NCBI GenBank assembly: GCA_001189075.1
Contig: LFCN01000006.1
Span: 558,001-622,000 of the forward strand
DNA length: 64,000 nt
Direction: 5' to 3'
Source: Parcubacteria bacterium C7867-004
Lineage (GTDB): Bacteria > Patescibacteria > Paceibacteria > UBA9973 > UBA2103
Part shown: one piece after another, positions 42,025-49,890 of the stretch
Position numbering within the stretch: position 1 is the stretch's first letter
Layout of the letters: each line of letters begins with the position of its first letter
Made by a program: the position numbers and the translations under genes
Notes under the pieces: model-generated
What the model saw: the letters and a program-made list of their open reading frames with translations, nothing else
Database searches by the model: none
What the model was told of the DNA's origin: nothing

Positions 42025-44070
42025 ATGTCCGCATACCTTACTCATCGGAATCTTTTCTGGAATGCCGTGCTTTTTGCCGCGGTATTCGCGGCCGCTGAGA
42101 TCTTCTCGCATCTGTACTTCGCGGGCGGTACCTCTCCGGCGCTCATACTGCCCGCTTCTGGCATAGCGCTAGCCGGCGTCATTATCGGCGGCCCATTGCT
42201 GTGGCCGGGAGTTTTTCTTGGCATATTCCTCCACCAACTCCTAAGCGGAAGCTCTCTCGTAATAGGCATTGGTATCGCACTGGCCAACACGCTTCAGGCG
42301 CTGGTTGGCGCATGGCTCCTGCGCAAGCTCGGGTTCAATTCCTTCTTCTCGCGGGTCCCCGACACCATCGCATTCACTGTAGTTGCGGTCTTCGCGACCA
42401 TGATCGTACCGACGGTCGGTTCGCTCGCGCTCGCGGTTGCCGGCTACCCGTTCCCGCGCGGGTATGTGGGCACCTGGATGCCATGGTGGATAGGTCAGGT
42501 GCTTTCCGCCCTTATCGTCACCGCGCTTCTAGTGCGCTGGCTTCCGAAGCTTTCAGTACAGCGCACGAAAGTGGAATGGTTCGAAGCCTCCGCAGCACTC
42601 ACCTCCCTGGTGCTCGTCGATCTCCTCCTGTTCTGGACGCCGTACCGGGAGCTCGGAGGACTTCCGCTAATCTATCTCATCCTCGGGCCGTTGCTCTGGA
42701 TTGCGCTTCGAGTGGGTCCTCGCTTCATGACACTCGCACTCTTCCTGAACGCGGTTCTTGCGCTTACGGGAACTGCGGTTATGGCGCTCTCGGGAGGAAA
42801 CGCGACTGAGCTCGGAGAACTCTTATTCCAGACAGAGATCTTTATCATCATGATCTCCTTCATCTTCCTGATACTCGTCTCGATAGCCGAGGAGCGGAAA
42901 GACACCGCGAATGATCTCCGGCATAACGTTCGCGATCTCGAGCATGCGCTCGAGCGCATCCAGCGTGAAGACGAGGCGAAGAGCCGCTTCATCGCAACGC
43001 TCGCGCATGAGCTCCGCAATCCACTCGCGCCCCTCATGACCTCGCTCGAGCTGCTCTCGCTCGAGAAATCGCCGACCAGCGACACGCAGAAGGTAGCGGG
43101 CGAGATGATCGAGCATGTGAAGACCATGCGGCATCTGCTTGATGATCTTCTGGATATCTCCCGCATCTCCCGCGAGAAGCTCACGCTCTCCTTGGAGCAT
43201 GTCGAACTGCACGGGATAATCGCAAAGAGCGCCCGCACGGTAGAGCCCCTCATGCTCGAGCGCCGGCACACCCTCACTGTCTCACTTCCAGAAGGCGCGG
43301 TTAGTTTCGAGGCCGATCCAATACGGCTCGAGCAGATAATCGTGAACTTACTTAACAACGCCGCGAAGTACACCGAACCGGGAGGAACCATTACCCTCGC
43401 CGCAAGTATCGAGGAGCGCACACTCGTTATACGGGTGCGGGATTCCGGCATCGGCATGGATCAGGCGATGCTTGAGCGCGTCTTCGAGCCGTTCTTCCAA
43501 ATCGAACACGGGGGGCGCACGATATCGGGCCTCGGCATCGGACTCTCGCTCACGAAGAACCTCGTGCAGATGCACGGCGGTCGCATCTCAGCACTCAGCG
43601 AAGGAACAGGACTCGGCAGCGAGTTCGTCGTCCGGATCCCGCTCAAGGAGTTTGCAGAGAAGCGGACTGCTGCGATCTCTCCGACCACGGCGATGGAATC
43701 GGACGAGCATCGGTTCCGCATACTGGTTATCGATGACAACCGAGCGGCTGCGGACGGACTCGTTAAGCTGCTGAAGCTTCGTGGTCATGAGGCAAGCGCG
43801 GTCTACACTGGCGAGGAGGGACTTGCAAAGGCCCCAGAGTATAAGCCCGAAGTTGTACTGCTCGACATCGGCCTGCCGGATATGGAGGGCTACGACGTAG
43901 CAAAGGGACTCAAGGCGGACGAGCGTGTCTCAGCAGTCCTCATCGCGCTAACCGGATACGGACAAGATGCGGATATCCGGAAAGCGGAGAAAGCCGGCTT
44001 CGACTACCACCTCACGAAGCCCGCAGGATTGGCTGAGATCGAGGAGCTTCTCGCGAAAATCGCACGCTAG
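42025..44070 (+). CDS. MASE1 hybrid histidine kinase with receiver domain
   Basis: 681 residues. N-terminal MASE1-type sensor with eight or so TM helices (1-290). HisKA with the phospho-His near 329 in ATLAHELRNPLAPLMTSLE, HATPase (about 425-545) with NLLNNAAKYTEPGGT and GLGIGLSLTKNLVQMHGG, and a C-terminal receiver (about 560-680) with IDDNRAA, phospho-Asp near 613 in LLDIGLPD, and LTKP. The receiver has no output domain, so phosphate must pass on or tune the kinase. The signal is unknown. No partner regulator is adjacent; VanY-type peptidase follows 24 bases downstream. Confidence 0.9.
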   Translation: MSAYLTHRNLFWNAVLFAAVFAAAEIFSHLYFAGGTSPALILPASGIALAGVIIGGPLLWPGVFLGIFLHQLLSGSSLVIGIGIALANTLQALVGAWLLRKLGFNSFFSRVPDTIAFTVVAVFATMIVPTVGSLALAVAGYPFPRGYVGTWMPWWIGQVLSALIVTALLVRWLPKLSVQRTKVEWFEASAALTSLVLVDLLLFWTPYRELGGLPLIYLILGPLLWIALRVGPRFMTLALFLNAVLALTGTAVMALSGGNATELGELLFQTEIFIIMISFIFLILVSIAEERKDTANDLRHNVRDLEHALERIQREDEAKSRFIATLAHELRNPLAPLMTSLELLSLEKSPTSDTQKVAGEMIEHVKTMRHLLDDLLDISRISREKLTLSLEHVELHGIIAKSARTVEPLMLERRHTLTVSLPEGAVSFEADPIRLEQIIVNLLNNAAKYTEPGGTITLAASIEERTLVIRVRDSGIGMDQAMLERVFEPFFQIEHGGRTISGLGIGLSLTKNLVQMHGGRISALSEGTGLGSEFVVRIPLKEFAEKRTAAISPTTAMESDEHRFRILVIDDNRAAADGLVKLLKLRGHEASAVYTGEEGLAKAPEYKPEVVLLDIGLPDMEGYDVAKGLKADERVSAVLIALTGYGQDADIRKAEKAGFDYHLTKPAGLAEIEELLAKIAR

Positions 44071-44094
44071 CGCCGGATGTGGGACAATGGTCCT

Positions 44095-44982
44095 ATGGAA
44101 CGTACAACGCTCTACGTATCGATCGGCATAGCCGTAGTTGCGGTCCTTGCGCTTATCTCTGGTGGATACGGGCTCTATTCCCTTTCGAACGAGCTGAAGG
44201 CCACACGCTCTGAGCTCGCCTCGACAACCGAAAGCAAAGACACCCGCATCAAGGAGCTTGAGACCAACCTGGTTGCACGGACGGACGAGGGCGTGGCGCT
44301 CGCGGCGAGACTTCGTGCCGAGCAGATGAAGAACGGCACCTTTGAGACCCAACTCTCAACCCTTTCCGGTACCATCGGAACACTCGAGAAGCTGGCGAAG
44401 ACCGACAGCGAACTGCTCGCGAAATATTCAAAGGTCTATTTCCTTAACGAGAACTACCTGCCGCCGAAGCTTTCGGCAATCGATGAGGCATTTGTATCCC
44501 AGAAAGGCCGTGCGCTCGAGATGAACGCGGAAGTAGAACCATTCCTCAGCGACTTACTCAAAGAAGCGAAGGATGACGGTGTCGATCTACTTGTTGCCTC
44601 TGCGTACCGCTCCTTCGGGGCTCAGGGGGCGCTTAAGTCCTCATACAAAGTGACGTTCGGCGCAGGAGCAAACAGCTTCTCCGCGGACCAGGGATACTCG
44701 GAGCATCAGCTCGGGACTACCGTTGATTTCACAACCGCCAAGATCGGCGGAGGACTCGCCGGATTCGACGGCACTCCCGCATTCGCCTGGCTCAATGAGA
44801 ATGCCTACAAGTACGGGTTCATCCTCTCCTACCCCAAAGGCAACACGTACTATCAGTACGAGCCTTGGCACTGGCGCTTCGTCGGCCGGGATCTTGCGAA
44901 GGACCTGCGCGAGGACAAGAAGCGGTTCTATGACCTCGATCAGCGCGAGATTGATGAGTATCTCGTCTCCCTGTTCGATTAG
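44095..44982 (+). CDS. VanY-type D-alanyl-D-alanine carboxypeptidase, membrane-anchored
   Basis: 295 residues from ATG 44095 (GACAAT box six bases upstream). TM anchor near 7-29 (VSIGIAVVAVLALISGGYGLY), coiled coil (about 30-100), then a peptidase_M15/VanY domain: LLVASAYRSFGAQGAL, GYSEHQLGTTVDF with zinc ligands His and Asp, and EPWHWRFVGRD with the catalytic Glu and final His. It trims the terminal D-Ala of wall peptides at the outer face. It may belong to the same wall-maintenance set as mreB and murA. Confidence 0.9.
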   Translation: MERTTLYVSIGIAVVAVLALISGGYGLYSLSNELKATRSELASTTESKDTRIKELETNLVARTDEGVALAARLRAEQMKNGTFETQLSTLSGTIGTLEKLAKTDSELLAKYSKVYFLNENYLPPKLSAIDEAFVSQKGRALEMNAEVEPFLSDLLKEAKDDGVDLLVASAYRSFGAQGALKSSYKVTFGAGANSFSADQGYSEHQLGTTVDFTTAKIGGGLAGFDGTPAFAWLNENAYKYGFILSYPKGNTYYQYEPWHWRFVGRDLAKDLREDKKRFYDLDQREIDEYLVSLFD

Positions 44983-45005
44983 GGGGTGAATGGTATCCTT
45001 TTGGT

Positions 45006-45299
45006 ATGGGAAGGATGAGTCATGAGTTTTTCGAGCGTAAGGATCCGGGCGGAGACGGGACCAAAGCCATTGAAGCGGCTCTGCAAGTTGGGCAGGCTCC
45101 GATTCGCGAGACGCCTGTATCAGATCTTCGTGCAGGCATGCAAGTACAGGCGTATGATGGAATGTACACGGTTGAAAGTGTCCGAGACGGCGACGCAGGC
45201 CAGAAGAGAGTCATACGATTCCTTGAGCCGGGTGTCGAACCATTACGTGTTGATCCGGATGAGACCGTGAGCACGCTCGCTGCAGATAGAAAAGAATAA
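45006..45299 (+). CDS. Unknown 97-residue soluble protein
   Basis: ATG 45006 lies six bases after TATCCT. The C-terminal half shows short beta strands (LRAGMQVQAYDGMYTVESVRDGD) that look like a small SH3-like barrel; the N-terminus is charged (HEFFERKDPGGDGT). No family is recognised. A 12-bp perfect hairpin terminator starts at the stop codon. Confidence 0.6.
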   Translation: MGRMSHEFFERKDPGGDGTKAIEAALQVGQAPIRETPVSDLRAGMQVQAYDGMYTVESVRDGDAGQKRVIRFLEPGVEPLRVDPDETVSTLAADRKE

Positions 45300-45330
45300 A
45301 CCCCGCGGACAGTCCGCGGGGTTTATTCTT
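45298..45330 (+). terminator. Strong bidirectional terminator
   Basis: A perfect 12-bp stem (45298-45309/45313-45324) is followed by ATTCTTT; it serves the convergent GH18-like gene as well. Confidence 0.88.
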
Positions 45331-45340
45331 TGAGCGTTTC

Positions 45341-46621
45341 TTATTTAAGATAATCCCACATCTTAGGGTCCGATCCCCCATCGAACTTGAAGACCGATAC
45401 GCCCGCTACCTTGAGCTTCTTCGCGAGCGCGACCTTATCGCCTATAGCCTTCGCGTCGCTCCACCACAGAAGCTGCACCGGTGCCTGCTTTTTGTCCTTC
45501 TTTGCAAGCGCAAGCGCGCCGGCGGCAGCGAGATTGCCTGAGGTGGTTCCCCGGGGTGCAAGCGCCGCGAGGAATCCCTGGTTAGGGAGTGCCGACACCT
45601 GCTCCTTTGGGACATAGGTGAAGGAGAGCTCGCCTGCGCGATTACGCGTCGGGGTTATGCCGTACTTGGCCGCGATGTCGGTTGCGTAGGCAGGATTGAA
45701 GGCTTCGGTCTTTATGTAGTTGAAGCCACTGCCATCGGTGTATGGCATGAGCTGATAGATATAGCCGTAGGTGGCGATACCGATGGACATCTTCTTCTTA
45801 TCGATATCCTTCGCCATGTAGTTGATAACCTTCTCCACCCATTTCACGTCCGCTACCGGCGCATAGGCTTCATTTGCCGCACGAGCGGCAGCGTTCAGCT
45901 GGAGGTCGGCAGTCTGCTGGTCGTAGGTCATGACGCGCACGCGGTCGCAGTACGTATTGATCTCCTTGAAATCGTTCGCGTATTCAATATTTGCGGGCGG
46001 CGTACCACTGAAGCGGGCCTCGAGCGGCATCCTTGCTTCTATAGTGCACATGAGCCACTTGTTCGATTTCTTCTTGCCGAACTCGGCGGCGAGCTCCTTG
46101 AGGAAGGCGGAGTAGTAGGTGCGAGTCTCCGCTTTCTTACCCTCGTAGTCGATGTCGATACCATCGAAGCCGTTATCATTAACTGCCTTCACGATGGACT
46201 GTATGTGTGCGGCGCGCTTCTTCGGGTCCGACAGGACCTTGTGTATGGCATCCGTATCACTCCACATGACGGTCGGGATGACGCGGACCTTCTTTGCCTT
46301 TGCGGCCTTGAAGAGATCCTGCCAGGCGCGGCTCTGAATGTTTGCCGCATCATTAAGAGTGCCGTCCGCCTTCACGGTGTAGCCGAACGGATTCACTTCC
46401 GTGAGCTGGGAGAGATGCGCCGATGCGTCGCGAGTTCCGGCATCGGTTCGCCAGTATGGAATCCAACCGGAGACCTCGAGCTTCCCGCTTGCTTCCTTAG
46501 TGCTCTTCGTTTCGCCTTTCTTGCTTGATGATGCAGCAGATGCAGAAAGTGGCGCCGCACTCGTCAGTATGACAGCGGCGAGCAGCGAAAGGGTCGCGAG
46601 TTTGAAGAAAAGTACGTGCAT
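45341..46621 (-). CDS. Secreted GH18-like protein (YaaH/chitinase fold)
   Basis: 426 residues from ATG 46621, chosen because TATACT lies nine bases upstream. The signal peptide (LSLLAAVILTSAAPLSASA) is followed by a short Ser/Lys linker and a GH18 TIM barrel: VSGWIPYWRTDAG at the first strand, GFDGIDIDYEGKK with the DxxDxDxE catalytic motif (final Glu in DYE), and VRVMTYDQQ and LLWWSDAKAI at later strands. Spore-cortex and wall-hydrolase relatives cut GlcNAc-containing glycans. It probably acts on peptidoglycan or on host glycans at the surface. Confidence 0.85.
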   Translation of the reverse strand: MHVLFFKLATLSLLAAVILTSAAPLSASAASSSKKGETKSTKEASGKLEVSGWIPYWRTDAGTRDASAHLSQLTEVNPFGYTVKADGTLNDAANIQSRAWQDLFKAAKAKKVRVIPTVMWSDTDAIHKVLSDPKKRAAHIQSIVKAVNDNGFDGIDIDYEGKKAETRTYYSAFLKELAAEFGKKKSNKWLMCTIEARMPLEARFSGTPPANIEYANDFKEINTYCDRVRVMTYDQQTADLQLNAAARAANEAYAPVADVKWVEKVINYMAKDIDKKKMSIGIATYGYIYQLMPYTDGSGFNYIKTEAFNPAYATDIAAKYGITPTRNRAGELSFTYVPKEQVSALPNQGFLAALAPRGTTSGNLAAAGALALAKKDKKQAPVQLLWWSDAKAIGDKVALAKKLKVAGVSVFKFDGGSDPKMWDYLK

Positions 46622-46649
46622 ATGGTGTTCAGTATATAACAAGACGCAG

Positions 46650-46682
46650 AAAGAGCCGCGCCCTTACGGACACGGCTCTTCA
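46650..46682 (-). terminator. Terminator of the 3D-domain gene
   Basis: Minus strand AAGAGCCG/CGGCTCTT with an inner GTCC-GTAA-GGGC hairpin, then TCTGCGTCTT. The inner part repeats the hairpin found in the leader of the same gene. Confidence 0.6.
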
Positions 46683-46699
46683 TGAAGGAGATTCATTTA

Positions 46700-47311
46700 T
46701 TACTTCAGCGCGAGCGACGGCTCAGCGAACATCGCAGCGAGCTCTTCCTGGGTAGTCGGAGCATGCTTCATGTCCACGTGACCGACGACCGTGGCGGTAA
46801 CGCCACTACAGACACCGAGTGCGACTGCCGGGTTAAGCTCGCGTCCGTTCACCTTGACCGTGTCGGTCTGGTCGAACTGGATGTCGATCTTGTCGGTCCA
46901 GCGCTGATGCATGGTGTCGGCGATGATGCGATAACCGATAAGGTGATCAACCTCGCTGAAGCGGCAGGATGGGGTGTCCTTACCCGATCGCTCGAGAAGG
47001 ATAACCGTTCCGAATGGAAGCTCGCTCGCAAGGTCGCGAGAGCGGGCAGCCACGACTTCGGGATTCGAAGTCATACCGCTGGCCGTGGTAGTCGGATCGA
47101 AGTCCGTCTGCCCCGGCACAGCGTTGTAGGCGGTCATAGTCACCTGGTAGCTGGCGGCCACTTCCTTTGAAGTGGCCAGGCGTTTGGAAGGCTCGTCGAG
47201 CTCTCCAGCTGCCACGACCGGCGCGGAAATCGTCTCCGCATGTGCCGGCGCCGTTGCGCTACCTGGCAAAAACAGGAAGCCCATAAGGGCTACTACTGCG
47301 ATAACAGGCAT
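46700..47311 (-). CDS. Secreted 3D-domain protein (wall hydrolase-like)
   Basis: 203 residues. Signal peptide 1-25 (VVALMGFLFLPGSATAPAHA). The 3D domain (about 55-165) has VTMTAYNAVPGQTDFDPT, TASGM, VVAARSRDLASELPFGTVI and RIIADTMHQRWTDKIDIQF, the three-Asp pattern that gives the family its name and forms the active site of MltA/Rpf-type double-psi beta barrels. It could cleave peptidoglycan glycan strands. The gene has a perfect promoter with an overlapping palindrome and a terminator-like hairpin in the leader, which implies tight control. Confidence 0.82.
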   Translation of the reverse strand: MPVIAVVALMGFLFLPGSATAPAHAETISAPVVAAGELDEPSKRLATSKEVAASYQVTMTAYNAVPGQTDFDPTTTASGMTSNPEVVAARSRDLASELPFGTVILLERSGKDTPSCRFSEVDHLIGYRIIADTMHQRWTDKIDIQFDQTDTVKVNGRELNPAVALGVCSGVTATVVGHVDMKHAPTTQEELAAMFAEPSLALK

Positions 47312-47312
47312 A

Positions 47313-47338
47313 AATGAAAACCGCCCTTACGGACGGCT
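47313..47338 (-). promoter_or_regulatory. Terminator-like hairpin just before the 3D-gene start
   Basis: Minus strand AGCCGTCC-GTAA-GGGCGGTT then TTC, directly before ATG 47311. It could attenuate transcription or mask the start. Confidence 0.5.
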
Positions 47339-47349
47339 TAACAAGCCCA

Positions 47350-47379
47350 TAGTAGCACCCTTGACAATGCTTGTCAAGA
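47350..47379 (-). promoter_or_regulatory. Promoter of the 3D gene with palindromic -35 region
   Basis: Minus strand TTGACA (47378-47373), 17 bases, TACTAT (47355-47350). The -35 is half of TTGACAA-TGC-TTGTCAA (47362-47378), an exact 7-bp palindrome that could be an operator. Confidence 0.75.
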
Positions 47380-47478
47380 GCTGTGAAGCGATTTCTTCAT
47401 GTTCACGGGGGTCTCAGTATAGGAAGTCAAGAGGGTCTAGAACTGGCCAAAACGGCCTAGATACTATATAATCAGGCC

Positions 47479-47790
47479 ATGTCGAAGCGTAAAAAGGAAG
47501 CTCGAAAGCTCTGGTTCAGGGCCAAGGAATACGGCTGGGGCTGGTACCCGGCTTCCTGGCAGGGCTGGACTATTACCTTCCTCTATACCCTTCTCTTTGC
47601 GGTTTCCATCATATTCTTCGTGGTGTGGGTAGGAGCGGCGAATGAGGCGCATTCGGGCTTTAGGAACGTGGTTTTAGGCATCTTCGAGTTCGTCGCCTGG
47701 ATGACCTTTCTGGTGTATTCCATGCTCCGTATCTGTTATAAGACCGGCGAGGAACCTCATTGGAGCTGGGGTCACAAGGAAAAGAAGTAG
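47479..47790 (+). CDS. Small two-TM membrane protein
   Basis: 103 residues. The basic N-terminal patch with WFRAKEYGWGWYPASWQGW is a motif I associate with a CPR membrane family of unknown role. Two TM helices follow (about 32-52 FLYTLLFAVSIIFFVVWV and 66-86), then a polar tail KTGEEPHWSWGHKEKK. TATAAT ends exactly six bases before ATG, the clearest leaderless case in the window. A hairpin terminator begins at the stop. Confidence 0.7.
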   Translation: MSKRKKEARKLWFRAKEYGWGWYPASWQGWTITFLYTLLFAVSIIFFVVWVGAANEAHSGFRNVVLGIFEFVAWMTFLVYSMLRICYKTGEEPHWSWGHKEKK

Positions 47791-47818
47791 CCTCGCGTTG
47801 CCGCGAGGCTTTCTTGTT
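47791..47818 (+). terminator. Bidirectional terminator
   Basis: CCTCGCG (47791-47797) pairs with CGCGAGG (47802-47808) and CTTTCTTGTT follows; the minus side ends in a T-rich stretch too. Confidence 0.8.
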
Positions 47819-47833
47819 AATCGGGCCCGGTTG

Positions 47834-48034
47834 CTATTCCTTCCCAGCCACTGACTGCCCGAACTCTGAGGGCGGCCAGGGGTTGTCGCAGGGCGGCGCA
47901 TCAGGATCGTAGTGATAGACGTCGCCTGCCTTACCCAAAGCCTCGTACTGCTTTCCGGCGGCAGTGTGGTTGCTTGTATGCTCCATCCGCTGGCCACGTG
48001 TCCAGCTGGGTCGATCGGTAGCAGCGGTACCCAT
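47834..48034 (-). CDS. Unknown 66-residue protein (cassette-type unit)
   Basis: ATG 48034 follows GGGAGGA by five or six bases on the minus strand. The protein is hydrophilic, with TSNHTAAGKQYEALGKAGD and a Pro-rich YDPDAPPCDNPWPPSEFG segment. No signal peptide, no TM, one Cys. The strong Shine-Dalgarno and a TTGACT/TACGAT promoter make it more credible than its bare ORF would. Function unknown. Confidence 0.5.
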   Translation of the reverse strand: MGTAATDRPSWTRGQRMEHTSNHTAAGKQYEALGKAGDVYHYDPDAPPCDNPWPPSEFGQSVAGKE

Positions 48035-48090
48035 ACTCTTCCTCCCAAGTGAATGTGCTCACGGAAACCACAGAAGATTTCCTTGTCAAT

Positions 48091-48118
48091 ATCGTACCGT
48101 CTATCTACATAAAGTCAA
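48091..48118 (-). promoter_or_regulatory. Promoter for the 47834-48034 gene
   Basis: Minus strand TTGACT (48118-48113), 16 bases, TACGAT (48096-48091). Confidence 0.55.
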
Positions 48119-48193
48119 GTTGTTCTTATCCTCATCTTTCTCCTATCTCTTCTCCAGGTTTGCATGAAGACCCCGTACCTATGATCTATCCAC

Positions 48194-48361
48194 ATGACGG
48201 AGGCGATTCTGGAACCGAAACCACTCAACCTGATCGAGGAAAGTGATCGCAACGTCATAGGCATTATCGATAGGATTATCCATGAAGCATACGAAGCCAG
48301 CGCCTCTGATATTCACGTACATCCGAGTGAGTCAGAGATCGTCGTCCCCTACGGGATGAGA
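48194..48361 (+). pseudogene. N-terminal fragment of a GspE/PilB-type secretion ATPase
   Basis: The first 56 codons read MTEAILEPKPLNLIEES...IIDRIIHEAYEASASDIHVH, which matches the ASDIHxxP region at the start of the GspE/PilB ATPase core. Right after VVPYGMRG the similarity stops and the frame runs on as antisense of nrdB, which cannot be real coding. So about 400 residues with Walker motifs are missing. TATGAT eight bases before ATG means the stub may still be transcribed. It is probably a deletion relic at the nrdB 3' end. Confidence 0.6.
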
Positions 48362-48372
48362 GGCTTTCCTCA

Positions 48373-49407
48373 TTACCAGCTCAGCTGGCCGCCGGTCTTG
48401 TACTCGGTAACGCGGGTCTCAAAGAAGTTCTTCTCCTTGTTGAGGTCCACAGCCTCGCCCATCCAAGGGAACGGATTCTCCACGTTGTACTGGGTCGGCA
48501 GACCTACCGTGACGAGACGGCGGTCGGCGATATGCTCGATGTACTGCTTGAATCCGTCGGCGTTCATACCGAATATGCCGCGCGGGAACACTTCCGTCGC
48601 GAACGTGTACTCGAGAACAACTGCGCGCTTCACCAGGTCGATGATGCGCTGCTGAAATTCCGGTGTCCACAATTCCGGCTGCTCCTCCTTGATCGCATTG
48701 ATCATGTTGATGCCGAAGTTCAGGTGCTGCGACTCGTCACGCATGATGTACTGTATCTGCTCGGCGGAACCCGTAAGCTTGTTCTGGCGCTGGAAGCCAA
48801 ACATAACGGCGAACGACGAATAGAAGAAGATGCCTTCGAGGATGAGCGAGAAAACGCAGAGGTTCTCAAGAAAGAGCTGATCGTTCTCGAAGGTGCCGGT
48901 CTTGAAGCCGTCGGCGAAGATTCCCTCGTTCAAGCGAAGAATCATGTTGTCCTTGTTGTAGATGCTCTCCACCTCGCGATACATGTTGAAGATCTTGCTC
49001 TCGTCCATCTGGAGGCTCTCGACGATGTACTGGTACGCGTGCGTATGGATAGCCTCCTCGTATCCCTGACGAAGGAGGTACATGCGGCACTCAGGGCTCG
49101 TGATGTGCTTGTAGAGCGCGAGCACGACGTTGTTTGCCGCGATGGAGTCCGCGGTTGTGAAGAAACCGAGCACGGTCTCAAAGGCCTTACGCTCATCAGC
49201 GGTCAAGGCCGTCGGACTCTTCCACTGCTCGATGTCGCGCTGCATCGATATCTCGGTCGGGAGCCAGTGGTTCGCGTTCCCCGTCATGTATGCCTCCCAT
49301 GCGAAGGTGTGCCGCATCGGATAGAGCTGCATCACGTCGGCATCGCCGCCGTTGATGATCTTCCGGTTGTTAATGTTCACGGGCGCGGCTCCTTTGTTGA
49401 TGGGCAT
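48373..49407 (-). CDS. nrdB: Class I ribonucleotide reductase, small (beta) subunit
   Basis: 344 residues of the ferritin-like R2 fold that generates the radical for the large subunit. Metal ligands can be read in TTADSIAANN (Asp), EEAIHTHAY (Glu, His), LEGIFFYSSFA (Glu) and RDESQHLNFG (Glu, His). The Tyr in EEAIHTHAYQYI is where class Ia carries the stable radical. The C-terminal tail, which docks on NrdA, ends in KTGGQLSW. Its gene lies downstream of nrdA on the same strand, with two unrelated small genes between. Confidence 0.95.
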   Translation of the reverse strand: MPINKGAAPVNINNRKIINGGDADVMQLYPMRHTFAWEAYMTGNANHWLPTEISMQRDIEQWKSPTALTADERKAFETVLGFFTTADSIAANNVVLALYKHITSPECRMYLLRQGYEEAIHTHAYQYIVESLQMDESKIFNMYREVESIYNKDNMILRLNEGIFADGFKTGTFENDQLFLENLCVFSLILEGIFFYSSFAVMFGFQRQNKLTGSAEQIQYIMRDESQHLNFGINMINAIKEEQPELWTPEFQQRIIDLVKRAVVLEYTFATEVFPRGIFGMNADGFKQYIEHIADRRLVTVGLPTQYNVENPFPWMGEAVDLNKEKNFFETRVTEYKTGGQLSW

Positions 49408-49431
49408 ACGAGGGATTGTTTATCAATAATT

Positions 49432-49448
49432 CGAGATCGTATATCTCG
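49432..49448 (-). promoter_or_regulatory. Palindrome upstream of nrdB (operator candidate)
   Basis: CGAGAT (49432-49437), five bases, ATCTCG (49443-49448), 25 bases upstream of the nrdB ATG, over the likely promoter. It is not the usual NrdR box. Confidence 0.35.
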
Positions 49449-49533
49449 CGGTTAGACGTTCATTGTCGCGCGCAAATGCTTCCCAGGCAACCTGGGGAGA
49501 AGTGACTTTCTATGCAGAAAATCGTTAGAAACA

Positions 49534-49878
49534 CTAGGTTTCTGACCAGATAGCGAGCTCGTTGCCAGCTGGATCGAGGAAATGGAAGCGCCTGCCTCCC
49601 GGAAAGGCATAGATAGGTTTTGCAATCGTTCCTCCGGCATTCTGAACGTCTGAAACTGACCCTTCAAGCTGGCTCGAGTAGAGGATAACGAGCGGACCGG
49701 ATTCCTTAGCAACCTCCCCTTTCGTAAAGCCACCTTCGAGCGAGCCGTCGGTGAATGCGGTGTAATCCGGACCGTAGTCGGTAAAGGTCCAGCCGAACGC
49801 ACCAGCATAGAACTTCTTTATCGCCTCGAGATCATCGGCCGGAAGCTCGATGTAATTAATTCGGTGATGCGCATTCAT
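49534..49878 (-). CDS. Glyoxalase/bleomycin-resistance (VOC) family protein
   Basis: 114 residues in two beta-alpha-beta-beta-beta modules. NYIELPADDLEAIKKFYAGAF starts the first and RRFHFLDPAGNELAIW ends the second, both classical VOC signatures, with the metal-ligand Glu in GNELAIW. No substrate can be assigned; members include glyoxalases, dioxygenases and binding proteins for antibiotics. ATG 49878 is 12 bases from the Gmad2-like gene end, and both could be cotranscribed. Confidence 0.85.
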   Translation of the reverse strand: MNAHHRINYIELPADDLEAIKKFYAGAFGWTFTDYGPDYTAFTDGSLEGGFTKGEVAKESGPLVILYSSQLEGSVSDVQNAGGTIAKPIYAFPGGRRFHFLDPAGNELAIWSET

Positions 49879-49890
49879 GCGTAATTATCT

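Noticed and set aside
48362..48655. Continuation of the GspE/PilB-like ORF beyond 48361
   Set aside because: It is exactly antisense to the conserved C-terminus of nrdB, so it is not coding.
49432..49448. NrdR box upstream of nrdB
   Set aside because: The palindrome CGAGAT-N5-ATCTCG does not match the usual NrdR consensus; left as an unassigned operator candidate.
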